Positions 22,901 to 36,008 of a stretch of 64,000 bases of DNA are shown here, piece after piece; within the stretch, counting starts at the first letter, position 1; every line of letters starts with the position of its first letter. A program made the translations under genes and the position numbers. The notes beneath the pieces were generated by a model that was not told where the DNA came from, made no database searches, and saw only the letters and a program-made list of their open reading frames with translations. The stretch is from Pteria penguin (taxonomy: Eukaryota > Mollusca > Bivalvia > Pterioida > Pteriidae), in NCBI GenBank assembly GCA_035048485.1, contig CM068587.1, positions 30,088,534 to 30,152,533 of the forward strand, in the 5' to 3' direction.

Positions 22901-24063
22901 GCACTAGCTGTCGTTTTCCGTATCAAAACCAAAGGCTGTAATTTTTAACCCTGGACTCTCTCCTGAAGTTAACCCTTTATACGAAATTACATTATTATAT
23001 TCTGTCGATAAGTATTGGAAAAAGTAATTAAAATGCAATTAAATACTTACAACCTACCCGCACAAAGTCGGTAATTTTTTCTTCACTTGGCATGCCCAGT
23101 GTATCAATGACCTAGCCAACTAACGCGAGATCAGGATAATAACAACAACAATGGTGACGTACATAGAGCTATCGAAGATGAGACCTCCCCCATTAAAGAC
23201 AGAAGTCGAGGACATCTGGGATGAAAAAGACTTGGACGAAACATAGTTTAGAACAAGGATAACATAAGAGTTGCATTGGAGCGATGGGAAGCTGTGAGAG
23301 TTGTCAAATTGCAGAAAATACTTGGTGAGTGTTTACATTTTTCCACACCACGTGGAAATGTCTTTACATTGATTACTTACGCATTTGCATTATGAAAACT
23401 GTTCAATAATTATTGTCATTATGTAAGGTAATCTCTGATATCTGATGGTTCATGATAATGTGCAAAGTGGACGACATAATGAAAATATATGCATCTTGTA
23501 AGTTGTATATATAGGGAAAATTCAAGTTGGGGCTCCAAAAAGGGACCATGTAACTACAGTATTTTATAGAAAGTATTTCGTTTATTCATACTTCTTTTAA
23601 TAATGAAAATGATAGAATAACCTTGAAAAGAATCGTTCTATAATATCTGTTTACATTGAAATCATTCATAGATATTATCTTTGCTCACATGTATACATTA
23701 TATATATGTACTCTTAGCCAGGACACTTTAAGTTCAGCAATTGAGCATGCTTAAAACATTAATCTTGTAGCCTTTTTTTATTCCATTGTCTTTAAAATAA
23801 ATTTTGCACACCTAACAGCTAGGGCCTGTTGGGTGTGTACATAAATAATGTAGATCTATATATTTATAGATGCATAATGTATCATTGTATGTTACACTGT
23901 TGCATGCATGTTTCTGTCATCATATCCTTCAAATTTGATAATGATTTATGGTGAACATTAATGACTGTGTGGGAATTTGAACTGCAACAATGAACAATTA
24001 TCTTGGATAGATATATCTGTATTGACATGTATTTTCCTATGCCAACAATTAATTGAAAACCTC

Positions 24064-24236
24064 ACATACTGGGGCAGACTTGGTGTAGTGGTTAAGCGCT
24101 TGGCTTGCGGCGCCGATGATCCGGGTTCGATTCCCGGGTTGCGCCACTATGTTTAAGAGGTTGGTAACCTCCTGCCTCTATGTCGCGATATAACTGAAAT
24201 ATTGTTGAAAGCGACATAAAAAAATCAACCAACCAC
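24064..24236 (+). mobile_element. tRNA-derived SINE
   Basis: The tRNA-like head has an A box (TGGTGTAGTGGTTAAGCGC) and B box (GGGTTCGATTCC). The body has CCACTATGTTTAAGAGG, GATATAACTGAAATATTG and TTGAAAGCGACATAAA, a tail common in mollusc SINEs. The head cannot form a proper acceptor stem, so it is not a working tRNA gene. Confidence 0.75.
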
Positions 24237-25039
24237 CCAACCTCACATACTCAAATCCACCTCAAAACAAAGATATATTGTTTACTTATGAGAGATGAGA
24301 TAGGCAAGGTCAAATGTAATAGACATTCTTGGATTCAAACCTGGGATTGACTCTATCAGTTGTATACAGTTTAATATTTAAAATGTAAAACATTCAATCT
24401 GTTAGATAAATGAAACTAATTTAATGGTGAATTGTATAAAGGGTGTATACTACATAAAAATTAAAAATAATATCTTGTAGAATTGTGGTATGATTGAGCC
24501 AAGGAGGATTCTTGGGGTTTTCTTGTCACATATACACATGTATTTCTTATTTTAGGGCACCATGAATAACATCATCAATATTAATATCCAAAAGAACTTA
24601 AAGAAGATGAGCTATTTAGGCGGCCATCTCTATGATTCATTGTTTGTTAAAAGGAATCAAAAGCACAATCCATCGTTCAGGTAATTTAAACAATTTGCTT
24701 TCAAAAAAATTAGTATGTATTTTATCACATTTTATATTATAAAAGGTGCCTTTTTGAAATACATGTCTTAGTTATAAATCATATGATTTGGAAAAAACTA
24801 TTCAGGGTATCATACATGTATATATATAATGTAACATGTTTTTATTGAGTCCAAAACGTTGAAATTTGAGTCATATTATGGATTGACTACTGAAAATATC
24901 ATTTTACTGTCCTTAAGACATGTCAAAACAATTAAATTTATTAAAGATAATGCAAATGGTAGCAACATATGCAATACACACATGTATTGGAAATCCTTCC
25001 ATGCAAAATAGGTAAGATATCGAGTAGTTTTTCTTATTA

Positions 25040-25575
25040 TACCCCCCGCAAACAAAGTTTAGGAGGTATATAGGAATCAACTTGTCTGTCTGTCCATCTG
25101 TCCAGAAAACTTTAACATTGACCATAACTTTTGAACCAAATTAGAGACTGCATAGGCATTCATACTACACATGTATATTCTTTGTGGCAAGACCTTTCTT
25201 TTGGTGCCGAAATTTTTGACCTTGTGACCTTGGCCTTGACATTTGACTTACTTTTTAAAAACTTTAACCTCAGCCATAACTTTTGAAAGAAAAGAGATGT
25301 GACCTTCTTACTACACATGTGTAATCCTTGTGGCAAGACCTTTCTGTCGATACCAACATTTTACAGTACTGTAAATCTGCAACTATTCACGAGACTTGAT
25401 CTTCGCGAGATTGCTGCCCCTGAATTGAATTGTAAATAGTAGATCTTTTATATTGCACATGAGATTCCTCATGAACAGATCTTTCATTTGAAACCATTAC
25501 TTTTGTCCTTGGCCTATGCCCTATTTTGAATTTTTGTGCCGCGGGGGGCATTTGTCCCGTTAGGACAGTTCTAGT
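25040..25575. repeat. Mollusc-type interspersed repeat with an internal duplicated segment
   Basis: Begins ACCCCCCGCAAACAAAG and ends near GTGCCGCGGGGGGCATTTG. Between them, two related segments each contain AACTTTAAC, CATAACTTTTGAA, CTACACATGT and GTGGCAAGACCTTTCT. Non-coding; family not named. Confidence 0.5.
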
Positions 25576-26720
25576 TTTCATAGTAATTAAATATAGGAAT
25601 TCTACTTACAGTAACTAGAAAATTTCAAATTCAAGTTTTGAAAAGCATGGTCCAGTCTGCATGGGTTAACTCCCTTGTAAGCTTGTTCATATCAAATATG
25701 ATTTCTTTAATTATGTGCAAATTGGTATTTTGCTTTGAAGGAATATAATACTATGTGCATTGAATTGTATCAATAACTTTCCCATAGGAATGTGATTGAA
25801 TAATCTTATAAAAAGTTTTTTCTATTTTCATGCAGATCTGATGAAGTCTATAATATCAAGCATCATTGAAACAACGCAGTTATTGACATAACACAGATGA
25901 TGATACAGTCTGACTTTAAACCTAGTGAGTATTAATGATAATTAATTACAGTTCCAACTAACAGAATTTTGTGGGTACATGTATATAGGAATCATTCTAT
26001 CCTTATCTCTCTCTGTCCATCCAAGTTTGTCCAGATCATAAAATCTCTATGCTTTTGATGTGGTTGATATTTCATACAAGTGTTACACATGATACAATGG
26101 TGTGTTCTAAATTGAACCAAGGTCATATTACTCCAAAGTTCAGGTACACTGACACACTAATACCTAACATAATTTTAAATCTGTTTCATATTTCTGTCAA
26201 ATGTTACCTGTGACACAAGGGTGGGATATGACCTAGAAAAGGTTATATTTGCAAGGTCAAATTCCCAGTAAGCCCATAACCATGTGTTTTTGTTTTCTAC
26301 AAGAACTTTTCTAGTTCTACATATACATAAAACAGTTCCCATACTGGTCTAACATACACTAAATTAAATTGAGTACTAGTAATATAAATATACATGTGGA
26401 AATCAGTCATTATAGTGCCAAGTGTTGCTTTCACTGACCACTTTTAGTTAATTTAGTTACACAGTTAGCAATTTATTAATAGAAATTTAACATGTATAAT
26501 TTAGATACCACTAATGATAGCAGATGGAATGAAATGAATTACATGTATACATTTCATATTTAATTTTATAATTTTCTGACTTTCAGAAACCTCCAGCTTT
26601 ATAAAACAAAGATTAGGCTAAAAGGGGATAGTAGTCAAGAAAAAAGGAGTTCCATTACATGTCCAAATGGATAAAGTACACATTCTAGGTGAATTTGGAA
26701 GACAGCTTCAGTGTATATAA

Positions 26721-29630
26721 TATACAGAGTGAAATTAGTTTCTTTGCTGTAGTATCTGTACTACTGAGCTAAATAAGGACCGGAAAAGTCACAGTGCATA
26801 ACCAAAACTTTAGCCTCTTCAGATGTTCTGTCAATTTGTCAAATACCAGCATTATTAAGAAAAAGCAACATGTGCTGAAAAAGTGTAATTTTAATTTTTA
26901 CTTCTTATAAAAGAACACAGGTCATTGTGAAAATTGAAGCAATCTATTTCAATAAATAGATATATATAAAAATGATATGAGTAGATGTACAATTCTGTAT
27001 ATGAATTAAAATGATGAAATCTGACTCTATGATAGCTGTAAATATTTCAGTTATGATCATGAATACAATCACTTGAACACATACACATTTGTATTTACAA
27101 AATATTTCTTTATTGTATAAAGGCATCTATATATAAATATGTATATAAATGAATACAAGTATAACATCATTTAAACACTAAAGATTTAATTAACTTTTTC
27201 TTTTATATTTACATATGGGACCATGTAAATGATTTAGCTTGCAATCAATGTGGGTAATACCAACTTCAGCCTAGACACTGCTATTATGTTCGAGGTTAAA
27301 GGGGTAACCTTCTGTTACCATATTTCAGTATGACTTGTATTGGGTGAAATTAAAACACAGAGAAGCCATGACTTCAGATTTCTGTTAATATTACTTTGGA
27401 AAGATTAATCTATTAACCAAATAAGTTCTAAACATCTTAAATGTCAAGTAGAGCAGGGCCTTCTGAAGAGGTTTCCGAAGAAGGGTACAATATTGCCGTT
27501 TACTATTTCTACAGCTCATCACATTAAAAGTTGGTCAGTCAAAACAACTTTAGTGTATGGGATCATAAGCACTTTCTCTTTACCCAATGCCTTCAAAATC
27601 CAACCTTTTATTTTGTGTATAACTTGCATAACACAATAGATTTACCTATGCGACAAAGATGAAACATTATGAAATAACATATATACAATGACTATGAAAG
27701 TTTTAGAACAATTCTGACAACTAGCTGTTTCTGCCTGGCAGACTAATAAATTTCTGGACATGGGTGTAGGTCTCCATTTTGACCTTTATGTGCTTGGTAT
27801 GTTAATATTTGATACATCTTTCATAAGGGCGATAGAAACTTCCTTATTTCATCTGTTGTCATTTCTGCAACATTATCAATACATTAATATGCAATTACTG
27901 GAAGACATGCAGTTAACGAAACAAACATGATAAGTAATTTTTAAAGGCTTTCATTATTAATGTTTTATAATCTTTTGTAACAATTGATAGTAAATAACAT
28001 ATATAATATGCAATGTAAATAACTTTTCAAAATGTGATGCCCTTGACCTTTTCTACCACAATGCTTTTAAATTCTGTAAAGTGGCATATAAGAGGTCAAG
28101 GTCATATATATCATATTACCTATTGTATCTCTAATCTTGCATTCCTTTCTTTTAGCAGCTTCGAAGACATTCCTACAGTTCTTTTATTTCTTCTCATTCC
28201 GTGGCCTCTAGATTAATTAATTTATGCCATTATTCTAACACTTTCTTGGCTTGCTAAATGACCTGAACCTCTTTGTTTCCCTGTTTTACTATGACTACTC
28301 GGTATCTTTTATCTTCCATAGGTACAAAGTAAGTTTCTAATCTGCTATACTGCTATCCTATAATGGAAATTTGTATTACATTATAAATATCTTCATTCCT
28401 AGCTGCCTTAATCTAGGATCAAACCTGGATTTGATAAAAGTAAAAGCTATAGTGTGTTTCAAACAGGACTGTAACCTATTTTGTCACTGAGGTCACATGT
28501 GTATTTATAAATACTATGATAATATAGATATTATTAAATAGAAATACAATACACATTTACAAGTAAAGTATAATACTGACACTTGTAACATGTTTTAATT
28601 GTCTTTAGTAATAAATACAGTGAGATGTTGCTCAGCAAATGCAGTCCTTAGCTTCAATGGAAGAAGAACTCACTGGAACACATTGTCACATCTCAGATAT
28701 TTTCAAAAAAGGATAGGGGCCAGTTTTAAAAGTTCTCCATCAATTTGCCTATGACCCATTTTTATCGTACAGAAAGACACTTTTCGAAAAAGACAGCATT
28801 ATGAAGGTCTGCATTCAAATTTTACTTTCACATAACTTCATGTAGATCTGCAGAAATGATGAGATATTTTCCAATAAAAATGATATTCTCTCATAATAGA
28901 ATGATATATGAAGGTTGAATTGGTGTTTTTCCAAGAAACATCAGAAAACATTTTATTTCCTTCAGCATTATATATTCAAAACAGAATGAAAGGTATGGAT
29001 AAGAATAATGAAATTGTTGGAGAAAGAAAAAAAGGGGGGGGGGGTATTGAATTGGACATATGAGTAAATGTTGTCTTCAAGGAAAATAAATTTGTGAATC
29101 AGAATCTACTACTATGCACTATAAATAACTATAAATGTTACAAATACAATGCTTATAAGTGAAGACAACAAACGGAAACAGAAGTGTGTGTCTGGGGGGT
29201 TCCTATTCCTTTTTTTCTTGTTCCTTCAATGGGTAAATTACAATTTATTATAGTTTTAACTAGGCTGTTATATATACACGTACTCCACTTTGTAGTGGTA
29301 ACGTTATGATCAAAATATAATATTGTCATAGTACTGTAAAAATTCTTTATGAGCCCTTTTTGGGGGCCCCTCGATCAAACCACGTTGGACAACTACTGTG
29401 ACATAAATCTTTAAAATATTCATTGCATAAAGTCAAATTACTTATGACAGTATTACTTATCATCTTTTTCTGTGCCTTTGGGTAGTAAGTGTGTACTTAC
29501 ACATCTAAAAGTGTTTATAGAGTTTGATAAAACACGTTTTACGAAGTTATACTCACCGTTACACTCGAGTCCTTTGTTTTTGTCACGTGATATGCTGACT
29601 CGATCTACATGCATGTCAAATGTTGAGTAA
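26721..29630. other. Right part of the TTAA element, no gene seen
   Basis: AT-rich sequence without a transposase or other recognisable domain. Contains a G run at 29034-29044 and short frames only. The end inverted repeat follows at 29764-29780. Confidence 0.45.
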
Positions 29631-29952
29631 ATGGAGATGGTAACGGACATTTCTCAATTTTTCCGGTTCTTATAAACGCGTTAATGTAACTGTATTTTGT
29701 AGTTTTATCGTATTTAGTTTCAGTTTCAGTAAATGATACATAACATTTATGAAATACCAATTCCGACAGCTAGTGCAACTTTAAGCAATCAACTGTCTTT
29801 CAGAACTTACTTTCTCTCTGCTTAATATTTACTATTATAATCACTTAATTACTCAGTAAATCTGGGCATGAATCATCAGGAGGAAAAAGGGTATTACAGC
29901 AAACCAAATATCTACTTTTTATAGTTTTTGTTTCCTTCCATTTTACAAATAG

Positions 29953-30195
29953 ATCCTCTCCCTAAAGACTGCAGAGATACTGAAAAAGGATTAGAATACA
30001 CAGGCACTATTAACACCTCAAATACTGGACTAGACTGTCAGAGATGGGATATTCAATCTCCACATAAACACAAATTTTCTACTAGTTTTGGAGATCAAGA
30101 AAATTATTGCCGCAATCCAGACAACTCTGCCAGACCTTGGTGTTACACAACATCATCATCGACTCGCTGGCAGTACTGTGATGTTCCTATGTGCA
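29953..30195 (+). CDS. Kringle exon K4 (A type)
   Basis: Starts DPLPKDC and ends CDVPMC. Six cysteines, phase 1-1. First exon after the nested insertions; its upstream intron resumes with the sequence interrupted after K3. Confidence 0.87.
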
Positions 30196-30289
30196 GTAAG
30201 TGCTATAAGTTTTCTTTGATGTAGCTCACATCCTCTATTTTATTTTGGAAGTTGTTTAAAGTCATATGCATTGAAAATTTTCTGTCCAG

Positions 30290-30532
30290 AATTTCCTACT
30301 AAAGAATGTCGAGATACAGAGAAAGGAGTAGAATACACAGGCACTATTAACACTACAAATACTGGACTAGACTGTCAGAGATGGGGTAGTCAAACTCCAC
30401 ATAAACACAAATTTTCTACAAGTTTTGGAGATCAAGAAAATTATTGCCGCAATCCAGACAACTCTGCCAGACCATGGTGTTACACCACATTATCATCGAC
30501 TCGCTGGCAGTACTGTGATGTTCCTATGTGCA
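30290..30532 (+). CDS. Kringle exon K5 (B start, A-like middle)
   Basis: Starts FPTKEC (B type) but then has GTINTTNTGLDCQRW, the A-type middle, and a B-type end. Probably the product of gene conversion between partners. Intact, phase 1-1. Confidence 0.85.
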
Positions 30533-30659
30533 GTAAGTGATATAAATTCTACTGTATGCCATAAGCAAGTCCATTGGCAACAAAATCAGTATCTATATAC
30601 TATTGCTATAGAATAAATATAGGATTTCCCCAGGTGGTAATATACATATTAATATAACT

Positions 30660-31001
30660 GATAGTCCCCGAGGGCATCATAAGCCTAGTTTTCAGTGCTT
30701 TTGTACTGACATGAAATATATACTTCAAATTTACATTCATCAAATTAAGTAAATCAATCTAAAACTCATGCATAGCTCCGTCCTTAGATAGATTCTTTGG
30801 TTCACTTTTCGGTCAGTTTGGCTTCAACTCTGCTCTTCTTTGCTTCAATTTTCGGTCAGTTTGGCTTCAACACTGCTCTTCATATTTTTATATATTTTGA
30901 GAATTCCAACCATTCGGCCATGAGCATCACTGAAGAGACATAACTTGTCGAAATGCGCATATGGTGCACTAAATTAAAAGGTATATATGTTCTATATCTA
31001 T
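30660..31001. mobile_element. Intronic interspersed element, copy 1
   Basis: Inserted between AATATAACT and TAAGAGAAC of the kringle intron; introns after K3 and K15 keep the empty site. Starts GATAGTCCCCGAGGGCATCA and includes CATTCGGCCATGAGC and CTTGTCGAAATGCGCATATG. Non-coding. This copy has an extra partial duplication of TTTCGGTCAGTTTGGCTTCA. Confidence 0.75.
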
Positions 31002-31395
31002 TAAGAGAACAGATATCGTTATATTAATTTTTTTATCCATGTCTGGCGTGCAGCTGTCAATAATGATGTTTGAGTAATAGTAAATGTATATAGAAGGCAA
31101 GAAATGTAAATTGAGTGGATATAATGTTCATCCAAATCAAAGAATTGGAAAGAGGAGGTTAGAATACCCATTCACAATCAAAGCTCTTTAAAAACACATA
31201 TCTTCAGCAATCAACTGTTTCTCAGAACTTCCTTTCTCTGTTCCTTAATACTTACTATTCCTTAATACTTACTATTACAATCAGGTAATTACACAGTAAA
31301 TCTTCGCATGAATCGTCAAGAAGACAAACAAACGGTATTGCAGCAAACCAAATATCTACTTTTATTGTTTTTGTTTCCTTCCATTTTACAAATAG

Positions 31396-31638
31396 ATCCT
31401 CTCCCTAAAGACTGCAGAGATACTGAAAAAGGATTAGAATACACAGGCACTATTAACACTACAAATACTGGACTAGACTGTCAGAGATGGGATATTCAAT
31501 CTCCACATAAACACAACTTTTCTACTAGTTTTGGAGATCAAGAAAATTATTGCCGCAATCCAGACCACTCTGCCAGACCTTGGTGTTACACCACATTATC
31601 ATCGACTCGATGGCAATACTGTGATGTTCCTATGTGCA
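31396..31638 (+). CDS. Kringle exon K6 (A/B chimera)
   Basis: Its start and upstream intron are A type (DPLPKDC, WDIQSPHKHN). Its end (TTLSSTRW) and downstream intron are B type. It stands alone in its unit, as expected from unequal crossing-over within a pair. It has NPDHS in place of NPDNS. Intact, phase 1-1. Confidence 0.87.
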
Positions 31639-31765
31639 GTAAGTGAGATAAATTCTACTGTATGCCATAAGCAAGTCCATTGGCAACAAAATCAGAATCT
31701 ATATACTATTCCAAGAGAATAAATATAAAATTTCCCCATTTGGTAAGATACATATTAATATAACT

Positions 31766-32078
31766 GATAGTCCCCGGGGGCATCATAAGCCTAGTTTTCA
31801 GTGCTTTTGTACTGACATGAAATATATACTTCAAATTTACATTCATCAAATTAAGTAAATCAATCTAAAACTAAGGAGTATCTCCCTCATGCATAGCTCC
31901 GTCCTTAGATAGATTCTTTGGTTCACTTTTCGGTCAGTTTGGCTTCAATACCGCTCTTCATATTTTATATATTTTGAGAATTCCAACCATTCGGCCATGA
32001 GCTTCACTGAAGAGACATAACTTGTCGAAATGCGCATATGGTGCACTAAATTAAAAGGTATATATGTTCTATATCTAT
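31766..32078. mobile_element. Intronic interspersed element, copy 2
   Basis: Same element and same site as copy 1, carried in the intron after K6. Contains the TAAGGAGTATCTCCCTCATG block missing from copy 1. Confidence 0.75.
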
Positions 32079-32473
32079 TAAGAGAACAGATATCGTTATA
32101 TTAATTTTTTTTACCCATGTCTGGCGCGCAGCTGTCAATAATGATGTTTGAGTAATAGTAAATGTATATAGAAGGCAAGAAATGTAAACTGATTGGATAT
32201 GATGTTCATCCAAATCAAAGAATTGGAAAGAGGAGGTTAGAATACCCATTCACAATCAAAGCTCTTTAAAAAGACATATCTTCAGCAATCAACTGTTTTT
32301 CAGAACTTCCTTTCTCTGTTCCTTAATACTTACTATTCCTTAATACTTACTATTACAATCAGGTAATTACACACTAAATCTTCACATGAATCGTGAGGAA
32401 GACAAACAAACGGTATTGCAGCAAACCAAATATCTACTTTTATAGTTTTTGTTTCCTTCCATTTTACAAATAG

Positions 32474-32716
32474 ATCCTCTCCCTAAAGACTGCAGAAATA
32501 CTGAAAAAGGATTAGAATACACAGGCACTATTAACACTACAAATACTGGACTAGACTGTCAGAGATGGGATATTCAATCTCCACATAAACACAAATTTTC
32601 TACTAGTTTTGGAGATCAAGAAAATTATTGCCGCAATCCAGACAACTCTGCCAGACCTTGGTGTTACACAACATCATCATCGACTCGCTGGCAGTACTGT
32701 GATGTTCCTATGTGCA
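32474..32716 (+). CDS. Kringle exon K7 (A type)
   Basis: Has CRNTEKG where other A copies have CRDTEKG. This change is shared only with K9, marking the same duplicated unit. Intact, phase 1-1. Confidence 0.87.
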
Positions 32717-32810
32717 GTAAGTGATATAAGTTTTCTCTGACGTAGCTCAAATCCTCTATTTTATTTTGGAAGTTGTTTAAAGTGATATGCATTGAAAATT
32801 TTCTATCCAG

Positions 32811-33053
32811 AAGTTCCTAATAAAGAATGTCGAGATACAGAGAAAGGAGTAGAGTACACAGGCACTACCAGCACTACAGAATCTGGCTTAGCGTGTCAGA
32901 GATGGGATAGTCAAAGTCCACATAAACACAAATTTTCTGCTAGTTTTGGAGATCAGGATAATTATTGCCGCAATCCAGACAACTCTGCCAGACCTTGGTG
33001 TTACACCACATTATCATCGACTCGATGGCAATACTGTGATGTTCCTATGTGCA
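32811..33053 (+). CDS. Kringle exon K8 (B type)
   Basis: Starts VPNKEC and has FSASFGDQDNYC, shared with K10 and K12. Intact six-cysteine kringle, phase 1-1. Confidence 0.87.
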
Positions 33054-33180
33054 GTAAGTGAGATAAATTCTACTGTATGCCATAAGCAAGTCCATTGGCA
33101 ACAAAATCAGAATCTATATACTATTCCAAGAGAATAAATATAAAATTTCCCCATTTGGTAAGATACATATTAATATAACT

Positions 33181-33492
33181 GATAGTCCCCGGGGGCATCA
33201 TAAGCCTAGTTTTCAGTGCTTTTGTACTGACATGAAATATATACTTCAAATTTACATTCATCAAATTAAGTAAATCAATCTAAAACTAAGGAGTATCTCC
33301 CTCATGCATAGCTCCGTCCTTAGATAGATTCTTTGGTTCACTTTTCGGTCAGTTTGGCTTCAATACCGCTCTTCATATTTTATATATTTGAGAATTCCAA
33401 CCATTCGGCCATGAGCTTCACTGAAGAGACATAACTTGTCGAAATGCGCATATGGTGCACTAAATTAAAAGGTATATATGTTCTATATCTAT
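33181..33492. mobile_element. Intronic interspersed element, copy 3
   Basis: Same site and nearly the same sequence as copy 2; duplicated together with the kringle pair. Confidence 0.75.
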
Positions 33493-33887
33493 TAAGAGAA
33501 CAGATATCGTTATATTAATTTTTTTTACCCATGTCTGGCGCGCAGCTGTCAATAATGATGTTTGAGTAATAGTAAATGTATATAGAAGGCAAGAAATGTA
33601 AACTGATTGGATATGATGTTCATCCAAATCAAAGAATTGGAAAGAGGAGGTTAGAATACCCATTCACAATCAAAGCTCTTTAAAAAGACATATCTTCAGC
33701 AATCAACTGTTTTTCAGAACTTCCTTTCTCTGTTCCTTAATACTTACTATTCCTTAATACTTACTATTACAATCAGGTAATTACACACTAAATCTTCACA
33801 TGAATCGTGAGGAAGACAAACAAACGGTATTGCAGCAAACCAAATATCTACTTTTATAGTTTTTGTTTCCTTCCATTTTACAAATAG

Positions 33888-34130
33888 ATCCTCTCCCTAA
33901 AGACTGCAGAAATACTGAAAAAGGATTAGAATACACAGGCACTATTAACACTACAAATACTGGACTAGACTGTCAGAGATGGGATATTCAATCTCCACAT
34001 AAACACAAATTTTCTACTAGTTTTGGAGATCAAGAAAATTATTGCCGCAATCCAGACAACTCTGCCAGACCTTGGTGTTACACAACATCATCATCGACTC
34101 GCTGGCAGTACTGTGATGTTCCTATGTGCA
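33888..34130 (+). CDS. Kringle exon K9 (A type)
   Basis: Exactly 1,414 bp after K7, with the same predicted product. Intact, phase 1-1. Confidence 0.87.
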
Positions 34131-34224
34131 GTAAGTGATATAAGTTTTCTCTGACGTAGCTCAAATCCTCTATTTTATTTTGGAAGTTGTTTAAAGTGAT
34201 ATGCATTGAAAATTTTCTATCCAG

Positions 34225-34467
34225 AAGTTCCTAATAAAGAATGTCGAGATACAGAGAAAGGAGTAGAGTACACAGGCACTACCAGCACTACAGAATCTGG
34301 CTTAGCGTGTCAGAGATGGGATAGTCAAAGTCCACATAAACACAAATTTTCTGCTAGTTTTGGAGATCAGGATAATTATTGCCGCAATCCAGACAACTCT
34401 GCCAGACCTTGGTGTTACACCACATTATCATCGACTCGATGGCAATACTGTGATGTTCCTATGTGCA
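34225..34467 (+). CDS. Kringle exon K10 (B type)
   Basis: Exactly 1,414 bp after K8, with the same predicted product. Intact, phase 1-1. Confidence 0.87.
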
Positions 34468-34594
34468 GTAAGTGAGATAAATTCTACTGTATGCCATAAG
34501 CAAGTCCATTGGCAACAAAATCAGAATCTATATACTATTCCAGGAGAATAAATATAAGATTTCCCCATTTGGTAAGATACATATTAATATAACT

Positions 34595-34917
34595 GATAGT
34601 CCCCGGGGGCATCATAAGCCTAGTTTTCAGTGCTTTTGTACTGACATGAAATATATACTTCAAATTTACATTCATCAAATTAAGTAAATCAATCTAAAAC
34701 TAAGGAGTATCTCCCTCATGCATAGCTCCGTCCTTAGATAGATTCTTTGGTTCACTTTTCGGTCAGTTTGGCTTCAATACTGCTCTTCATATTTTATATA
34801 TTTTGAGAATTCCAACCATTCGGCCATGAGCTTCACTGAAGAGACATAACTTGTCGAAATGCGCATATGGTGCACTAAATCAAAAGGTATATATGTTCTA
34901 TATCTATTAAGAGAACA
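34595..34917. mobile_element. Intronic interspersed element, copy 4
   Basis: Same site and sequence type as copies 1-3. Confidence 0.75.
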
Positions 34918-35301
34918 GATATCGTTATATTAATTTTTGTACCCATGTCTGGCGCGCAGCTGTCAATAATGATGTTTGAGTAATAGTAAATGTATATAGA
35001 AGGCAAGAAATGTAAATTGAGTGGATATGATGTTCATCCAAATCAAAGAATTGGAAAGAGGAGGTTAGAATACCCATTCATAATCAAAGCTCTTTAAAAA
35101 GACATATCTTCAGCAATCAACTGTTTTTCAGAACTTCCTTTCTCTGTTCCTTAATACTTACTATTCCTTAATACTTACTATTACAATCAGGTAATTACAC
35201 AGTAAATCTTCGCATGAATCGTCAGGAAGACAAACAAACGGTATTGCAGCAAACCAAATATCTACTTTTATTGTTTTTGTTTCCTTCCATTTTACAAATA
35301 G

Positions 35302-35544
35302 ATCTTCTCCCTAAAGACTGCAGAGATACTGAAAAAGGATTAGAATACACAGGCACTATTAACACTACAAATACTGGACTAGACTGTCAGAGATGGGATA
35401 TTCAATCTCCACATAAACACAAATTTTCTACTAGTTTTGGAGATCAAGAAAATTATTGCCGCAATCCAGACAACTTTGCCAGACCTTGGTGTTACACAAC
35501 ATCATCATCGACTCGCTGGCAGTACTGTGATGTTCCTATGTGCA
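35302..35544 (+). CDS. Kringle exon K11 (A type)
   Basis: Starts DLLPKDC, with Leu replacing Pro, and has NPDNFARPWC, with Phe replacing Ser in the loop before the fourth cysteine. Otherwise intact, phase 1-1. Confidence 0.87.
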
Positions 35545-35638
35545 GTAAGTGATATAAGTTTTCTCTGACGTAGCTCACATCCTCTATTTTATTTTGGAAG
35601 TTGTTTAAAGTCATATTCATTGACAATTTTCTATCCAG

Positions 35639-35881
35639 AAGTTCCTAATAAAGAATGTCGAGATACAGAGAAAGGAGTAGAGTACACGGGCACTACCAGC
35701 ACTACAGAATCTGGCTTAGCGTGTCAGAGATGGAATAGTCAAAGTCCACATAAACACAAATTTTCTGCTAGTTTTGGAGATCAGGATAATTATTGCCGCA
35801 ATCCAGACAACTCTGCCAGACCTTGGTGTTACACCACATTATCATCGACTCGATGGCAATACTGTGATGTTCCTATGTGCA
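35639..35881 (+). CDS. Kringle exon K12 (B type)
   Basis: 1,414 bp after K10. Has CQRWNSQSPH, with Asn replacing Asp. Intact six-cysteine kringle, phase 1-1. Confidence 0.87.
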
Positions 35882-36008
35882 GTAAGTGAGATAAATTCTA
35901 CTGTATGCCATAAGCAAGTCCAGTGGCAACAAAATCAGAATCTATATACTATTCCAAGAGAATAAATATAAGATTTCCCCATTTGGTAAGATACATATTA
36001 ATATAACT

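Larger units (their letters stand above)
23151..26720 (+). pseudogene. Decayed multi-exon gene fragment inside the TTAA element
   Basis: Four exon-like blocks have good splice signals. Block 1 is 23151-23324: ATG, MRPPPLKTEVEDIWDEKDLD, later RVALERWEAVRVVKLQKIL, donor GTGAGT. Block 2 is 24556-24680: NIQKNLKKMSYLGGHLYDSL, donor GTAATT. Block 3 is 25836-25924: SDEVYNIKHH, a TGA, then NNAVIDITQMMIQSDFKP, donor GTGAGT. Block 4 is 26587-26720: KTSSFIKQRL, an internal TAA at 26619, then KKKGVPLHVQMDKVHILGEF, and a closing TAA. Phases agree from block 2 to 3 (2/1) and 3 to 4 (1/2). Block 1 has internal breaks and does not match block 2. I do not recognise the protein. Preserved introns argue against a retrocopy and for a genomic fragment captured by the element. 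Confidence 0.5.
22897..29780. mobile_element. TTAA-flanked DNA element, 6.9 kb, non-autonomous
   Basis: TTAA lies at both edges (22893-22896 and 29781-29784). The ends are a perfect 17-bp inverted repeat, AGTTGCACTAGCTGTCG. Removing everything between the TTAAs restores the intron phrase CTTATCTTAAGCAATCAACT found intact at 15070 and 37960. TTAA targets are typical of piggyBac-like elements, but no transposase was found, so the class is inferred. Inside are a decayed multi-exon gene fragment, a SINE and further mollusc-type repeats. Confidence 0.85.

Noticed and set aside
24068..24143. Possible tRNA gene
   Set aside because: Good A and B boxes but no acceptor stem pairing, and a SINE body follows directly.
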